From positions 1 to 64,000 of the forward strand of contig ONLU01000014.1 in the NCBI GenBank assembly GCA_900318795.1: DNA of 64,000 nt. Reading direction: 5' to 3'. The first letter of the stretch is position 1. Each line of letters opens with the position of its first letter. A model generated the notes under the pieces. The model saw nothing but the letters and a program-made list of their open reading frames with translations. It was not told the DNA's origin and made no database searches. The stretch is from an uncultured Prevotellaceae bacterium. GTDB lineage: Bacteria; Bacteroidota; Bacteroidia; Bacteroidales; Bacteroidaceae. Shown here piece by piece: positions 52,896-62,100 of the stretch. Both the position numbers and the translations under genes were made by a program.

Positions 52896-53555
52896 ATGAA
52901 AAAGATTATGATGATTGCTGCCCTGATGGTAGCTACTCTGAGTGCAAGCGCACAGAACGAGGTTGGTCAGATCACTCTGAAGCCCACAGTTGGTTTGAAC
53001 ATTGCCACTATGACTAAGTTCGACTACAGCAAGGTCCGCCCAGGTGTGATGGCTGGTGTTGAAGCTGAGTATGGCGTAGCTGAGAAGTTCGGTATTACTG
53101 CTGGTCTGTTCTATTCTATGCAGGGTGTAAAGCTGGACTATAACACAAGCGGTTATGCTATTGATGAGGATGGCGTTGCTGTTCCTGTTTCTGCAGGTGC
53201 TACGGCTAAATACAAGCTCGATTACCTGAACATCCCCATCATGGCTCAGTACTACGTAATTCCTGGACTGGCTATTAAGGCAGGTGTCCAGCCTGGTTTC
53301 TGCATATCTAAGAAGTACGAATATGAAGCTAGTGCGAGCGCTGCTGGTTCGACTGTTATTTCAGAATCTGATAAGGGTAAGATTGAAGACGGTGTCAAGT
53401 CTTTCCAGTTCGCTATCCCTGTAGGTGCTTCTTATGAGTACAAGAGCTTCGTGCTGGATGCTCGTTACAACATCTATGCTACCAAGGCTCTCAAGAATGC
53501 TGATCCTCGTCACTCAGTATTCACCGTATCTCTGGGCTACAAGTTCGCTCTCTAA
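52896..53555 (+). CDS. Outer-membrane beta-barrel protein (PorT-like)
   Basis: This 219-residue protein has the signal peptide MKKIMMIAALMVATLSASAQ and eight or so amphipathic strands (ITLKPTVGLNIATMTKFDYS, GITAGLFYSMQGVKLDY, LAIKAGVQPGFCIS) ending HSVFTVSLGYKFAL. It is related to the barrel protein at 13.5 kb (the same NEVG/HEVG opening and YKFAL/YQFVL ending). A strong promoter and terminator suggest an abundant monocistronic product. Codon use looks biased (many GCT, GGT, AAG codons), in keeping with high expression. Confidence 0.88.
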   Translation: MKKIMMIAALMVATLSASAQNEVGQITLKPTVGLNIATMTKFDYSKVRPGVMAGVEAEYGVAEKFGITAGLFYSMQGVKLDYNTSGYAIDEDGVAVPVSAGATAKYKLDYLNIPIMAQYYVIPGLAIKAGVQPGFCISKKYEYEASASAAGSTVISESDKGKIEDGVKSFQFAIPVGASYEYKSFVLDARYNIYATKALKNADPRHSVFTVSLGYKFAL

Positions 53556-53589
53556 TCTGCGAGAAGAGTTTTAGTTAAACAATAAAAGG

Positions 53590-53623
53590 CTGCGCTCCCG
53601 CATCGGGGGCGCAGTTCTTTTTT
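53590..53623 (+). terminator. Intrinsic terminator after the barrel gene
   Basis: An 11-bp stem runs from CTGCGCTCCCG to CGGGGGCGCAG (one U-G pair) around the loop CAT and is followed by a T-rich run. It ends the barrel transcript before the convergent primase-like gene. Confidence 0.9.
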
Positions 53624-53655
53624 GTTAATACTACAAACTATGACAGAAGTATTCC

Positions 53656-56061
53656 TCAGGCAACAGTGGTGATTTTCTCGAAATGTCCTTGTCGCAGTTT
53701 CTTGACCGCTCCTGCCTGTATCAGCGTATTGATGCGCGTTGAGGCAGTTGTGTTAGAGGTGTAGCCCCAGATGGTCTTTACGTCGTTTGTGGTAAACAGG
53801 CGAGGCAATTGCTGGAAGTATTCGTTCGTCTTGTCATAAACGATGCGTGGCTGCTCGTCGCGATGCTCGTTGTCGAAGTAGTCCTGCCACATCAGTCCGA
53901 AAAGTGCATCCTCGCAGGCGTAGATAACTTCAAACATAAGCGTGGCAAACTCCAGATGCTGACGGGTAATCTTCACCGTCATTGTACGCTGGAACTCATC
54001 CCACGACTTCTGTGTCGAGATGACCTGAGGGATGCAGACAGCCATTACCTTATCCTGCATGCGCTTTAGCATGGTCAGCGTAACCTCGTCATTCTCGGCA
54101 GCGGCCTCTTCAGCACGCAGGGCTATGAGGTTGTAGACGTGCGCCACCAACTTGTCGAGCCCCTTGATCTCTCCGTTTAACGAATCGAAACGACGCGCCC
54201 AGACTTTCATCTCGTTTGCTGCCTTCATGCTTTTGGCTTTCTTGACCAGTGGGCGCATTTTGAAATGGCCTGTGGGCATGACGAATACGGTGAGACGTGT
54301 GGCCAGTCCGTCGCCGATGTTACCAAGATTGATAAACTTCTTCAGCGACGTACTGGTGCCTGTTGCCACCACGTTGAAGTGTACGGGGAACAAACCGTTC
54401 ACGCTGTCCTTGTTGCTGTAATCCACACCGTTCATCTCGTTATGGAAGCTGTGCAGCCAAATGTCGCGTTTCTCCTGAAATGACCCTGCGGCTTTCACGA
54501 TGGACAGTAGTTCAGCAGCGAATGTGTAAAGATGATAGTAGTAGAGGGCACCATCGGCAGTAGGCACTGTGGCATTCTGCATGCGTCGGTACATGACGTT
54601 GTTCGAGGTCTTCACCGGACAGTCGCGCACGATGGCTGTCGGACGCTTCAAGGCTCCCTTCTTCTGCTCCATCTGCGAGGTCTCTCGCTCGTTGAGTCCT
54701 TCTTTGTATTCACGTTCCATCTCACGTCCCTCAGCATCGGCTTCGCGCAACACGCTCATGATGTACTCGTCTTGTTTGACGGCAAATCCTTTACCCGTAG
54801 CAGGTCCGCCGATAACCATCGCCAAAATGTTCAGTCGGTGAGGATAGCCCTCCCAGTCCTGGTACTGACATTTGGTCAGTAGGGTATCGTACATGCCTGC
54901 CGCTGTGATGACGCCGCCTGGCTTGATATTGGCATCATCGATGTAGTCAATGGCGGACTCGTAGCATCCTAGCGGCAGTTTCTTCATGCGTTGTGACCAT
55001 TCACCATAGGGCAGACGGTTCTTGCTAAGTCCGGAAAACTCGTCGATACCGGCATCGCGCAGGGCGTGGTACATGCGTTTGGGCATGCGCTTCTCTTCCT
55101 TGTAGCTCAGCGCCGACTTGACGGTCTGACTGACATTTTCGCCACGCTCCTTGATGATGTCCTGCACCCAGGGTTGTGCGCGCAGGATGCCTTCAATGGC
55201 TACTGGGTCAGCGTCGCAGATGTAGCGCAGCTGGTCGGCTAACTCCAGTGAGGTCTTGTGGCGCTCGCCAGGCTCTGGCAACTTGTCGCCCACCCAGCAG
55301 TCGACGATTTTCTGAACGGGTACACCCTTGTACTTAAAGTCCGAAATGCTAAACTTCTGAACTTCTGAACTCTTGACTTCCTGTGCAGCACCCTTGCTGT
55401 CACCCTTGCGATAGGCCTCGCCGTAGAGCTCGTCGTACTCTGGATTCTCGTAGCTGAACATACGCTCTGGGTCATAGAAGAGGATGTCGCCTGCCTGACG
55501 CGAGGGTGCGAACGACATGCGCGAGGCATCCTTGCCACTCTCGTCGGCTTTCAGCCCCAGCTGACGGGCCAGTTCACAGGCATTCTCAATCAGGTTGCCC
55601 CATTCCTTGCGAGCGATGAACACAAACTTAATACCCTCATTGGAAGAGGTAACGAACACTAGCAGCACGCCCAGCTGGCGCAACTGCTCATCCGACCACT
55701 GACGGAACAGCACGCGAGGGTCCTGTTCCAAGTGATCCACATCGAGCACGGCAAGTCCGTTCAGGTGCGCCGACTTCTGCAGTCGCCACTTGCCAAGCTC
55801 CATCACTTCCTGCTTCTTGCCATTCGCAACGATGTTGACAGGCTTCTCACACTCGGCAAAGTCGTCGGCTACGAAGATAAGTCCCTCCAGTGAGTTCTTG
55901 ATGCTGTTGGCTTTCTTCAGGTCGCCCTTCTTGCGAGCCTCGCGAATCTGACACACCTTGCGGTAAGTCTCAGGATTGTTGAAAACTGTTTCCAGTTGTT
56001 CGGCAGAGGTAATCTGTTCCGTCACTGCCGAAAGTTTCTTTTGAATTGTTAATGTTGCCAT
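53656..56061 (-). CDS. BT4734/DUF3987 primase-like protein
   Basis: This 801-residue cytoplasmic protein has an N-terminal BT4734-like domain (about 20-210) with primase-polymerase-type motifs: GLAVLDVDHL (acidic pair), SSNEGIKFVFIA and KDASRMSFAPS. A PriCT-like helical section (about 255-345) precedes a DUF3987 P-loop domain (Walker A near GGPATGKGF). A C-terminal winged helix ends the protein (TTNDVKTIWGYTSNTTASTR). Such proteins replicate mobile elements or act in unknown ways in Bacteroidetes. It ends a three-gene island with two unknown proteins; no integrase is present. An octanucleotide repeat encodes residues 227-237. Confidence 0.82.
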   Translation of the reverse strand: MATLTIQKKLSAVTEQITSAEQLETVFNNPETYRKVCQIREARKKGDLKKANSIKNSLEGLIFVADDFAECEKPVNIVANGKKQEVMELGKWRLQKSAHLNGLAVLDVDHLEQDPRVLFRQWSDEQLRQLGVLLVFVTSSNEGIKFVFIARKEWGNLIENACELARQLGLKADESGKDASRMSFAPSRQAGDILFYDPERMFSYENPEYDELYGEAYRKGDSKGAAQEVKSSEVQKFSISDFKYKGVPVQKIVDCWVGDKLPEPGERHKTSLELADQLRYICDADPVAIEGILRAQPWVQDIIKERGENVSQTVKSALSYKEEKRMPKRMYHALRDAGIDEFSGLSKNRLPYGEWSQRMKKLPLGCYESAIDYIDDANIKPGGVITAAGMYDTLLTKCQYQDWEGYPHRLNILAMVIGGPATGKGFAVKQDEYIMSVLREADAEGREMEREYKEGLNERETSQMEQKKGALKRPTAIVRDCPVKTSNNVMYRRMQNATVPTADGALYYYHLYTFAAELLSIVKAAGSFQEKRDIWLHSFHNEMNGVDYSNKDSVNGLFPVHFNVVATGTSTSLKKFINLGNIGDGLATRLTVFVMPTGHFKMRPLVKKAKSMKAANEMKVWARRFDSLNGEIKGLDKLVAHVYNLIALRAEEAAAENDEVTLTMLKRMQDKVMAVCIPQVISTQKSWDEFQRTMTVKITRQHLEFATLMFEVIYACEDALFGLMWQDYFDNEHRDEQPRIVYDKTNEYFQQLPRLFTTNDVKTIWGYTSNTTASTRINTLIQAGAVKKLRQGHFEKITTVA
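55352..55383. repeat. Octanucleotide array inside the primase-like gene
   Basis: Four 8-base units (AACTTCTG, AACTTCTG, AACTCTTG, ACTTCCTG) encode a Ser/Val/Gln-rich linker (KSSEVQKF) between the primase-like and PriCT-like regions. Confidence 0.8.
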
Positions 56062-56144
56062 AAACTTTATGATTTAAAATGTAACGTTTACGGGGTGTTT
56101 GGGCCCCGCTGCGAACTTTTCGCATCACAAAGTTCGGCAATAAA

Positions 56145-56190
56145 AATAGGGTAAAAATAAAACTGAGACCCCTATCATTTGAGGTCTCAG
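56145..56190 (-). terminator. Intrinsic terminator after the 217-residue protein
   Basis: On the minus strand CTGAGACC pairs with GGTCTCAG around a 12-base loop, followed by a T-rich stretch. It separates the two small genes from the primase-like gene, which must have its own promoter in the short gap. Confidence 0.8.
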
Positions 56191-56243
56191 AAGTATCATT
56201 TTTACGTTCAGTCGTTCAGTTGAACTATCAGTTTTAAGGCCGT

Positions 56244-56900
56244 TTAGAAGCCTTTTAGCCTGAGCGATTTCTTCAGTTTTTCAGCCAACTGATTCATGCG
56301 TTCGAAAGCCGTCAGCCAACGTGTGCTGGCATCCTTCGGAACCTTCAGTTCCCACATGGTGAACGGAAATCGGTAGATGTCCTGTGTGATGTTGCTCAGC
56401 GTAGTCATATCGAGCTCGGCATTCACCTTGTTCAATTGCAACTTCTCTATCAGTTCTATGAACTCCTTGTAGCGGTTCTCCTTGATGCCGCACACCTGAA
56501 GGTCCACGAAGATGCGGAACACCGCCCACCAGTGGTTCTTCTGGCAGAACAAATCGTTCCCCTTGGCATCCTTCAATGCCATTAGCTCCTCCAGCGCTAT
56601 CTTCGCTTTCGAGCGCATCACGAATTCGTCCATCTTCACCTTCCTAAGTTGTTCCTTTACAGACAGAGTATCCGTTTTCTCTCCCTCTTTATAAGGCTTA
56701 TAAGGCGTCAGTCCCTTCTGCTCGAATACCTCCTTCACGTAATCTGAAATCGTCGTGTCCTTCGTGTGGATGGAGTGCAACAACGCTGGCGTAGCCCAAC
56801 GGTAGGTCTCCAGACTGTTGTCTGCATCCTCCATCAAGCCCAGCACAAGCCGTAGCGTCATCGGGCGCTTGCCCATCAGAAACATATCGTCCAGTTCCAT
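56244..56900 (-). CDS. Protein of unknown function in the primase-like island
   Basis: I do not recognise this family. The 218-residue protein is helical and charged, without signal peptide or membrane segments. It opens MELDDMFLMGKRPMTLRLVL and includes QKNHWWAVFRIFVDLQVCGI, then many Lys/Glu helices, ending AEKLKKSLRLKGF. It begins one base after the stop of the preceding gene, so the two are translated together. A DNA-binding or regulatory role in the island is possible but not shown by sequence. Confidence 0.65.
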   Translation of the reverse strand: MELDDMFLMGKRPMTLRLVLGLMEDADNSLETYRWATPALLHSIHTKDTTISDYVKEVFEQKGLTPYKPYKEGEKTDTLSVKEQLRKVKMDEFVMRSKAKIALEELMALKDAKGNDLFCQKNHWWAVFRIFVDLQVCGIKENRYKEFIELIEKLQLNKVNAELDMTTLSNITQDIYRFPFTMWELKVPKDASTRWLTAFERMNQLAEKLKKSLRLKGF

Positions 56901-56901
56901 C

Positions 56902-57630
56902 TTATTCCTCCTTGCGCTCCAGATAGTCGTTCAGTTCAGCATTCAAACGTTCGGCCAAGGGTTGCAGATCCTCAAGTGCTGTCTTGAAATGAAAGCGGTA
57001 CTTGCGGTTAATTTTCAGATAAGCGCGTGCCTGGTTGACAAACTCCATGAACAATTTGTCGTAATCGATATGCACACCTTCTTTGTCAAGATAAGCATAG
57101 TATGGCATTCCAAATTCTGGGCTCCATGGCGCATCACTTATAACGAAAAGTTGACCTTCGTACTCCATGGTTGTCAGATTCAGCTCATGCAATTCCTCAT
57201 CGGGGAATATGAATGTGATGCCGCATAACTTCAAACTTTCAATAAGACTGTCCAAATCGACACCTTCATCGCCCCATCGTGTCAGTAGTTTGATGACTAG
57301 CATGTTGAACTGTAAAAAGTTCATTGTGCGTAGTTTTGATAGACACAGGCGTGTGCAGTCTTTCAAGAGCACATCGTCCAATACCTCGCCTTCAGCTATT
57401 GTGAGAGCGCCTGTATAATAGATGTTCTTGTCGTCCTTTTCTAGATTCATCAAGTCCGCGAAGGTTACCACAGGATGGCTGTGCGTCTTGATGGCATATC
57501 CCTCTTTCTTCGTCGATGCATCCTCAACGACGGTCAGCGTGCCCACCTGCTCGTAGATGTCACCCCTGGGGTCCATAATCAGCCAGCGAGGCTCGGGCAG
57601 TGGGATATAGTGTGAATTGATAATCTTCAT
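56902..57630 (-). CDS. Protein of unknown function in the primase-like island
   Basis: I do not recognise this family. The 242-residue protein starts MKIINSHYIPLPEPRWLIMD; the longer frame extends past the promoter. It has alternating strands and helices (GDIYEQVGTLTVVEDAS, NKY-type acidic loops, DEELHELNLTTMEYEGQLFV) and ends with a charged helix (LNAELNDYLERKEE). No signal peptide. It opens the minus-strand island and shares a promoter with the next gene. Confidence 0.65.
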   Translation of the reverse strand: MKIINSHYIPLPEPRWLIMDPRGDIYEQVGTLTVVEDASTKKEGYAIKTHSHPVVTFADLMNLEKDDKNIYYTGALTIAEGEVLDDVLLKDCTRLCLSKLRTMNFLQFNMLVIKLLTRWGDEGVDLDSLIESLKLCGITFIFPDEELHELNLTTMEYEGQLFVISDAPWSPEFGMPYYAYLDKEGVHIDYDKLFMEFVNQARAYLKINRKYRFHFKTALEDLQPLAERLNAELNDYLERKEE

Positions 57631-57671
57631 ACGCGTGTATATATAAATAGGTGTAGTTGTTTCTTGTCGTG

Positions 57672-57679
57672 CAAAATTA
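57672..57679 (-). promoter_or_regulatory. Bacteroidetes -7 element for the accessory island
   Basis: On the minus strand the element is TAATTTTG (TAnnTTTG), 41 bases before the first gene of the island. Confidence 0.55.
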
Positions 57680-57702
57680 CTGCTTTTTGCCGAAAACGCC
57701 AA

Positions 57703-58016
57703 ATGTTTAGAGTTTAGATATTTAGTATTGGGTAGATATAAAAAGAATATAATTTAATTATATTTTTTATTATTATAGGGTAAATCCTAAACTCCTAAAC
57801 TTCTAAAGTTGATGAATGTTTACGAAAATATCTTACAATATAATTCGCTTTATATTTAGTTTTTCGTGTCGTCTCGCCGAATTTTTTGCGCCCTGCCTAG
57901 GAAAATATTTTTCCCTGCCCAGGGAATATTTTTTTTCTCGTGATACCATCTCAGCGTTCATTTGGTGCTGGGTAAAAATTCCTTACGCGTCCAAGTTTAG
58001 AAGTTTAGATGTTTAG
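57703..58016. repeat. AT-rich segment bounded by inverted octanucleotide arrays
   Basis: The 392-bp gap between the island and the chromate transporter contains no gene. Octads ATGTTTAG, AGTTTAG and ATATTTAG lie at 57703-57725; TCCTAAAC, TCCTAAAC, TTCTAAAG at 57785-57808; and AAGTTTAG, AAGTTTAG, ATGTTTAG at 57993-58016. The last two sets are inverted relative to each other and enclose about 185 bp. Confidence 0.8.
57891..57934. repeat. Tandem 22-mer with palindromic core
   Basis: Two 22-base units differ at few positions; each starts CCCTGCC and ends in a T-rich tail. The second contains CCCTG-CC-CAGGG and could serve as a plus-strand terminator-like hairpin, although no plus-strand gene precedes it. 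Confidence 0.7.
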
Positions 58017-58022
58017 GTATTT

Positions 58023-58598
58023 TCAGTACAATAGCACCAGACCTGCTACGGCACAATAGAGTATCATGCGGATGGGGTTGATCTTTACCACCAGCACACC
58101 GTAGAACGAGGCTGCGAACAGGAAACAGCTGACGCCGAACTGCCAAGGGTCGTCGGACGGGGTGGAGAAGTTGTCGGGAGTCATCAGCAACAGCGTGGCA
58201 GCAGCCAACAGACCAACAACAGCTGGTCGCAAGCCTATGAACACGGACTGCACGGTGTGCGTCTGCATGTACTTCATGAACATGCGGCTGATGAGCACCA
58301 TCAGTATCAACGAGGGCAAAACCAGGGCGAAGGTGGCGGTGGCGGAGCCGAGAATGGCCATCGGCATGGAGAAACCGGCATTCTTGATGGCGGTATAGCC
58401 GCAGTAGGTGGCAGAGTTGATGCCGATGGGGCCTGGGGTCATCTGCGAGATGGCGACAATGTCGGCAAACTCGGCTGACGACAGCCAGTGCCAGTGCTCC
58501 ACCGTCTCGTGCTGAATGAGCGACAACATGCCATAGCCGCCTCCGAAACCGAAGAGGCCTATCTCGAAAAACGTGATGAACAAATAGAGGAAAATCAT
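58023..58598 (-). CDS. Chromate transporter family, half-size subunit 2
   Basis: This 191-residue CHR-domain membrane protein has the motif FEIGLFGFGGGYGMLSLIQ and about six helices. Half-size CHR proteins come as adjacent pairs that are thought to assemble in antiparallel fashion, and together match one full-length ChrA. They export chromate in some bacteria; the natural substrate in gut anaerobes is not known. The partner gene lies 13 bases upstream. Confidence 0.9.
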   Translation of the reverse strand: MIFLYLFITFFEIGLFGFGGGYGMLSLIQHETVEHWHWLSSAEFADIVAISQMTPGPIGINSATYCGYTAIKNAGFSMPMAILGSATATFALVLPSLILMVLISRMFMKYMQTHTVQSVFIGLRPAVVGLLAAATLLLMTPDNFSTPSDDPWQFGVSCFLFAASFYGVLVVKINPIRMILYCAVAGLVLLY

Positions 58599-58611
58599 AT
58601 TCTCTTAACCC

Positions 58612-59154
58612 TTAATCATGAACCCTTAACTTCCCCCAAATGTATCCGCCCAAGCCAGCAGCAATGATAATCCAGATGGGCGACACACCCAACAGCCAGA
58701 TGAGCAGGGCAGACACGACGGGTATCCACACCGTAAACCGGTTGAGCTGCGCACTCTTGCCCAGGTTGAAGGTGGGGACGGCTATCAGCGCCACCACAGC
58801 AGGGCGGATGCCCCGGAACATGGCGGCAATGTAGCGGTTGTCTTCAAACTGGTGGAAGAACATGGCGATGGCCAGAATAATCAGAAACGAGGGTAGGGCG
58901 GTGCCCAGTGCGGTGGCTATGGCGCCGCGGACCTTCCGGAGCTTGTAGCCCACGAAGATGCTGATGTTGATGGCAAAGACACCCGGGCAACTCTGGGCGA
59001 TGGCTATCAGGTCCAGCATCTCCTCCTTGTCGACCCAACGGTGGCGGTTCACCACTTCTTCCTCGATGATAGGAATCATGGCATATCCACCCCCGAGGGT
59101 GAACATGCCAATCTTAAAGAAGGTCTTGAATGATTCCCAGTAAATATTATTCAT
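58612..59154 (-). CDS. Chromate transporter family, half-size subunit 1
   Basis: This 180-residue CHR-domain membrane protein opens MNNIYWESFKTFFKIGMFTL and has GGGYAMIPIIEEEV, the conserved CHR motif. It forms a pair with the downstream subunit. Its ATG and first codons lie within a heptanucleotide repeat array, and it starts 20 bases after the purL stop codon, so it may be read from the purL message. Confidence 0.9.
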   Translation of the reverse strand: MNNIYWESFKTFFKIGMFTLGGGYAMIPIIEEEVVNRHRWVDKEEMLDLIAIAQSCPGVFAINISIFVGYKLRKVRGAIATALGTALPSFLIILAIAMFFHQFEDNRYIAAMFRGIRPAVVALIAVPTFNLGKSAQLNRFTVWIPVVSALLIWLLGVSPIWIIIAAGLGGYIWGKLRVHD

Positions 59155-59173
59155 TATTCACTATTCACTTTTC
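59146..59173. repeat. Heptanucleotide array at the purL/chromate transporter junction
   Basis: Four 7-base units (ATTATTC, ATTATTC, ACTATTC, ACTTTTC) fill the gap. On the minus strand they read GTGAA-type words, like those before rnr. The first unit contains the start codon of the chromate transporter gene. Confidence 0.85.
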
Positions 59174-59174
59174 A

Positions 59175-62100
59175 CTAGCGAAGCGCTTCAACCCACTTGC
59201 GGGCGTTCACGAAAGCTTCAATCCAAGGAGTCACCTCGTCCATGCGGCGGCGCTCAGGATACCAGGCACACTGCCAGGGGAACACGGCACGCTCCAGGTG
59301 GGGCATCATGCACAGGTGACGGCCGTCGGCAGAGCAGATGCCTGCTACGTCGTAGTCTGAGCCGTTGGGGTTGGCTGGGTAGCCGTGGTAGTTGTACTTG
59401 GCAATGACGTTATAGGCGCTCTCGGCCTCGGGCAACTGGAATTTACCCTCACCGTGGGCTACCCACAAACCGAGCTTGTTGCCGCTCAGCGAGCCGAACA
59501 TCACGCTGTTGTTCTGGGGAATGGTCAGCGAGATGAACTCACTCTCGAACTTATGCGAGTCGTTGTGCAGCATTTTTGCTCCTGCTGCTCCTGTCAGTCC
59601 CAGTTCAACCATCAGCTGACAACCGTTGCAGATGCCCAGCGACAGTGTGTCCTCACGGGCATAGAACTTGTCAAGCGCCTCCTTGGCCTTCGGGTTGAAG
59701 AGGAAGGCACCAGCCCAGCCCTTGGCAGAACCCAGCACGTCGGAGTTGGAGAAACCACCACAGAAGACTATCATGTTGATGTCCTCCAGTGTCTCGCGGC
59801 CACTGATGAGGTCGGTCATCATGACATCTTTCACGTCGAAGCCGGCCAGATACAGGCAGTAGGCCATCTCGCGCTCACCGTTGGTACCCTTCTCGCGGAT
59901 AATGGCAGCCTTGACACCTGTCTTCTCGCGACGGTCGGCAGACAGTCCGTACTGTTTCAGCGTACCCGTGAAGTCGCGGTTGAACTTCATCTCCAGGGGC
60001 TGCTGCTTGTAGTTCTCGTAGCGCTCTTTGGCCTTGCCGTTGAACGACTGCTTGCGGTCCAGCAGATAGCTGGTCTTGTACCATGTGTCGCGCAGGGTGT
60101 CTATGTCGAAGGTGTACTCCTTCTCGCCTGCCTTGACAACGATGTCGCGGCTATCCTCGACAGTGTAGCCTATCTTGGCGAAGCCCACACCCAGGTCTTC
60201 CATGAAGTCCTTGAAGTCCAGCTTGTGGGTGTCGCTGACCTCGATGACGACACCGGGGTTCTCGGCAAACAAGGCCTTCACCACGTCGCCGTCCTGACAG
60301 AGGTCGTGCAGGTTAATGTGCATGCCACCCTTGGTGTTGGCAAAGCACATCTCCAGCAGCGTCGTAATCAGTCCACCGGCAGAGATGTCGTGACCAGCCA
60401 TTACCCAGCCCTTCTTGATCAGTTCCTGAACGGCATTGAAGGCATCGGCAAAGTACTCGGCATTCTTCACCGTGGGCACGTCGCTACCCACCTTGCCAAG
60501 GCTCTGGGCAAAGGCTGAGCCACCCAGACGCTGTTCGTCGAACGAGAAGTCGATATGGTAGAGGGAGGCGTGCTTGTCGTTTACCACCACAGGGCTTACT
60601 ACCTTGCGGATGTCTGACACCTCGCCACCGGCGCTGACAATGACGGTGCCCGGAGAGATAATCTTCTCGCCATTGGGATACTGCTGGGTCAGCGACAGTG
60701 AGTCCTTACCTGTGGGAACGTTGATGTGCAGGTCGCAGCAGAAGTCTGACAGGGCCTTTACACCAGCATACAGGCGGGCATCCTCGCCCTCCTGCGAACG
60801 GCAGGGCCACATCCAGTTGGCACTCAGCGACAGCGACTCCATGCCGTCTGCCAGCGGAGCCCAGACAATGTTGGTCAGAGCCTCGGCTACAGACAGCACA
60901 CTGCCTGCTGCAGGGTCGGCAAGTCCTGCCTGGGGAGCATGGCCCAAGGCGGTGGCAATACCCTTGCGGCCGCGATAGTCCAGGGCTACGACACCACAGT
61001 CGCTCAAGGGCAGCTGAATCTCGCCCTGGCACTGCTGACGGGCTATCTTACCCGTCACGGAGCGGTCTACCTTGTTGGTCAGCCAGTCCTTGCAGGCTAC
61101 GGCTTCCAGCTGGAGTACACGCTCGAGGTACTCGTTGATCTTATCTTGTGTATAAGTAACATTCTCATAGGTGTGCTCGACAGTGTTGTCGCGCATGATG
61201 GTTTTCGGAGAGTGACCGAACATCTGGGCAACGTCCAGGTCGAAGGGCTTCACACCGTCGCCTTGCTTGAACGAGAAGTGGGCATCACCAGTGGTCTCGC
61301 CGACAACGTACATCGGAGCACGCTCGCGCTCGGCTATCTTCTGCACATGCTCGATATGCTTCTCGTCAATGAGCAGACCCATGCGTTCCTGACTCTCGTT
61401 GGCTATAATCTCCTTGGCTGACAAGGTCTGGTCGCCAATGGGCAGCTTCGTCATGTCTATCTCGCCACCGCACTCTTCTACCAGCTCCGACAGACAGTTC
61501 AGGTGACCGGCACTGCCGTGGTCGTGGATGGAGACTACAGGGTTGTTGTCTTCCTCGCACAGGGCTCGTACCAGGTTGTAGGCACGCTTCTGCATTTCAG
61601 GGTTGGCACGCTGGATGGCGTTCAGCTCAATGCCGTTGCTGTAACGGCCGGTATCAACAGACGACACCGAACCGCCTCCCAAACCGATGCGGTAGTTGTC
61701 ACCACCGACCACAACGACCTTGTTGCCCTTCTGGGGCTCCTTCTTCAGACAGTCGCGCTTGGTGCCGTAGCCTACACCGCCTGCCAGCATGATGACTTTG
61801 TCGTAGGCGTACTTGGTCTCCCCAGTCTTGTCTGCCGGGGCATCGCCTTGGCTCTTCTTTTCCTGGTGCTCAAAGGTCAGCACCGAACCGCAAATCAGTG
61901 GCTGGCCGAACTTGTTGCCAAAGTCTGAGGCACCGTTGGAGGCCTTGATCAGTATCTGCTCGGGGGTCTGGTACAGCCACTTGCGGGCTGGCATCAGTTC
62001 TTCCCAGTCGCGGCTCTCATCCTCAATACGGGGATAGGCCGTCATGTAGACGGCTGTTCCGGCAATAGGCCACGAACCTACACCACCGCCCATACGGTCG

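Noticed and set aside
53656..57630. Complete prophage or integrative element
   Set aside because: No integrase, structural, relaxase or attachment-site evidence was seen; only a three-gene island is supported.
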